In this document: positions 6,239 to 6,992 of the stretch, piece by piece
How positions within the stretch are numbered: position 1 is the stretch's first letter
Layout of the letters: the number at the start of each line of letters is the position of its first letter
DNA from: Oscillospiraceae bacterium
GTDB lineage: Bacteria; Bacillota; Clostridia; Oscillospirales; Ruminococcaceae
Direction: 5' to 3'
Length of the DNA stretch: 6,992 bases
Assembly: GCA_031285645.1 (NCBI GenBank)
Contig: JAITVU010000198.1
Span: 1 to 6,992, forward strand
Position numbers and translations under genes: made by a program
The notes under the pieces: generated by a model
Told to the model about the DNA's origin: nothing
Seen by the model: the letters and a program-made list of their open reading frames with translations, nothing else
Database searches by the model: none

Positions 6239-6538
6239 TTACTCCTTCCCTTCGAGCGGCCTGCCGCATTTTCCGCAAAAACGGTTGTGTTTGGGATTCG
6301 CGGCCAAATAGCTCAGGCATGTATTTTGTTCTCTCATATCGCGCAGCCTGATTTTCGCCTCCACCAGCCTGTCCACAGTGTCGTTGATCTCGCTCACCAT
6401 GTGATCGGCCGCTTCGTATACATTCTTCCCCAGCTGGCAGTATTTATTTTCCAGTTCCTTTTCCAGCTTGAGCAGGTCCTCTTCCAAGAGCACCGCCTGC
6501 TTCTCGCTTACACGCGCCCTTTCATCGACAGATGCCAT
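6239..6538 (-). CDS. Small coiled-coil protein with C-terminal (half) zinc ribbon, function unknown
   Basis: A 99-residue soluble protein, not a family I can name. Residues about 5-72 are charged, heptad-like and probably coiled coil (for example VLLEEDLLKLEKELENKY and DTVDRLVEAKIRLRDM). The C-terminus, NPKHNRFCGKCGRPLEGKE, looks like the second half of a two-CxxC zinc ribbon (C88/C91). The expected first pair reads CLSY at 74-77, so only C74 remains, with H84 nearby as a possible substitute ligand. The ATG at 6538 has AAAGGA about 8 nt upstream. It is the first gene of the unit and is almost joined to ftsH: its stop lies 4 nt before the ftsH ATG and its last codons contain the ftsH ribosome site. 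This coupling suggests a role with FtsH, perhaps as an adaptor or regulator, which is inference. Confidence 0.85.
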   Translation of the reverse strand: MASVDERARVSEKQAVLLEEDLLKLEKELENKYCQLGKNVYEAADHMVSEINDTVDRLVEAKIRLRDMREQNTCLSYLAANPKHNRFCGKCGRPLEGKE

Positions 6539-6619
6539 ATACTCATTCCTTTCACACGCCGCACCCTTAGAACAGCTTCAATATTTGAGCATCATAGAAG
6601 GTTTTTAGAATAACGGATA

Positions 6620-6648
6620 TTGCTATTTTTCATCACCTGTTGTAATAT
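6620..6648 (+). promoter_or_regulatory. Possible promoter of the tetR-family gene
   Basis: TTGCTA (6620-6625) and TAATAT (6643-6648) are separated by 17 bp, each matching consensus at four of six positions. The site lies about 75 bp upstream of the regulator start codon and overlaps the minus-strand promoter candidate at 6650-6678 closely enough for mutual interference. It is weak as a prediction. Confidence 0.35.
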
Positions 6649-6649
6649 T

Positions 6650-6678
6650 ATTTTAAATGCTGATAAACGGCAAAGCAA
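6650..6678 (-). promoter_or_regulatory. Possible promoter of the ftsH unit
   Basis: On the minus strand TTGCTT (6673-6678) and TAAAAT (6650-6655, five of six -10 positions) are 17 bp apart. The -35 box is poor. It lies about 110 bp upstream of the first gene of the unit. TATGAT at 6592-6597 is an alternative -10, but it has no recognisable -35 partner. Confidence 0.4.
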
Positions 6679-6697
6679 TCTACAAAGATCGCAAAGC
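6670..6697. repeat. Spaced GCAAAGC direct repeats, possible operator
   Basis: GCAAAGC occurs at 6670-6676 and 6691-6697, 21 bp apart (two helical turns), with a further CAAAG at 6683-6687 between them and another at 6711-6715 within the ribosome site region. The repeats sit in the divergent intergenic region and overlap the minus-strand -35 candidate. TetR-family operators are usually inverted rather than direct repeats, so regulator binding is speculative. Confidence 0.3.
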
Positions 6698-6723
6698 GTC
6701 TGTTAATTGACAAAGGAGTTAAA

Positions 6724-6992
6724 ATGTCCAATAATGGCGGTCAAAAACAGGATTTGAGGGTTACAAGAACACACAAGGCGCTTGTGAGCGCTCTGTTCAT
6801 GCTGCTTAAAAAGCAACCTTTTCAGAAAATCACCGTCAATGAGCTTTGTGAAGCCGCTATGGTGAGCCGCGCGACATTCTATCTGCATTTTGAGGATAAA
6901 TACCATTTGCTGCGCTTTGGCCTTAAACAGCTTCGGGGCGAAATCACCTGCGGCGATAAAAAGAAGGACCGGGAGACCACACTGGTCAAGAG
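6724..6992 (+). CDS. TetR/AcrR-family transcriptional regulator, N-terminal part
   Basis: Partial gene: 89 codons are visible and the C-terminus runs off the right edge. It is a DNA-binding repressor-type protein. The first 60 residues form the TetR N-terminal domain: DLRVTRTHKALVSALFMLL (helix 1), then the helix-turn-helix ITVNELCEAAMVSRATFYLHF at about 36-56, then EDKYHLL. The RVTRT...FYLHFEDKY style is that of the DhaS-like branch common in Firmicutes, which often have a poorly conserved ligand domain. The ATG at 6724 has an AAAGGAG site 5 nt upstream. It is transcribed away from the ftsH unit, sharing a 185-bp intergenic region, so it could control itself and that unit or a gene to the right. 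The ligand cannot be guessed because the effector domain is outside the window. Confidence 0.9.
   Translation, partial: MSNNGGQKQDLRVTRTHKALVSALFMLLKKQPFQKITVNELCEAAMVSRATFYLHFEDKYHLLRFGLKQLRGEITCGDKKKDRETTLVK

Overview
The window looks like a chromosomal segment of a fairly G+C-rich Clostridia-type Firmicute (Oscillospirales-like is my guess). The basis is strong AGGAGG-type ribosome binding sites, a Firmicute-style FtsH, a DhaS-like TetR regulator, and a soluble biotin-dependent carboxyltransferase gene set. I ran no searches, so taxonomy is inference. Nothing in the window looks like a phage, IS element or CRISPR array.

All genes but one are on the minus strand, in two transcription units read from high to low coordinates. 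The first unit starts near 6650. It encodes a small coiled-coil/zinc-ribbon protein (6538-6239), the membrane protease FtsH (6234-4261), a two-helix membrane protein with a C-terminal zinc ribbon (4163-3771) and a RidA-family imine deaminase (3693-3310). A perfect 18-bp inverted repeat at 3240-3277 probably terminates it. A TetR-family regulator (6724 to the right edge, plus strand) is divergent from this unit and shares a 185-bp intergenic region with it.

An inverted-repeat-rich, apparently non-coding stretch (about 2963-3309) follows. Then comes the second unit, with a well-formed sigma-A-type promoter (2934-2962) and a leader of about 250 nt containing hairpins. Its genes are an acyl-CoA carboxyltransferase of the MmdA/PccB/12S type (2678-1284), a biotin carboxyl carrier protein with an Ala/Pro linker (1253-867) and an oxaloacetate decarboxylase alpha / pyruvate carboxylase B / transcarboxylase 5S-type carboxyltransferase (837 to the left edge). 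Together these are the three functional parts of a transcarboxylase. Carboxyl groups could pass between a 2-oxoacid (oxaloacetate/pyruvate) and an acyl-CoA through the biotin carrier, without ATP. The acyl-CoA subunit is short and has several altered signature motifs, so its substrate is uncertain. A membrane sodium-pump (beta) subunit could still lie beyond the left edge.

The most interesting points are this carboxyltransferase set with its divergent acyl-CoA subunit, the structured leader in front of it, and the zinc-ribbon proteins on both sides of FtsH. I found no clearly unprecedented system.
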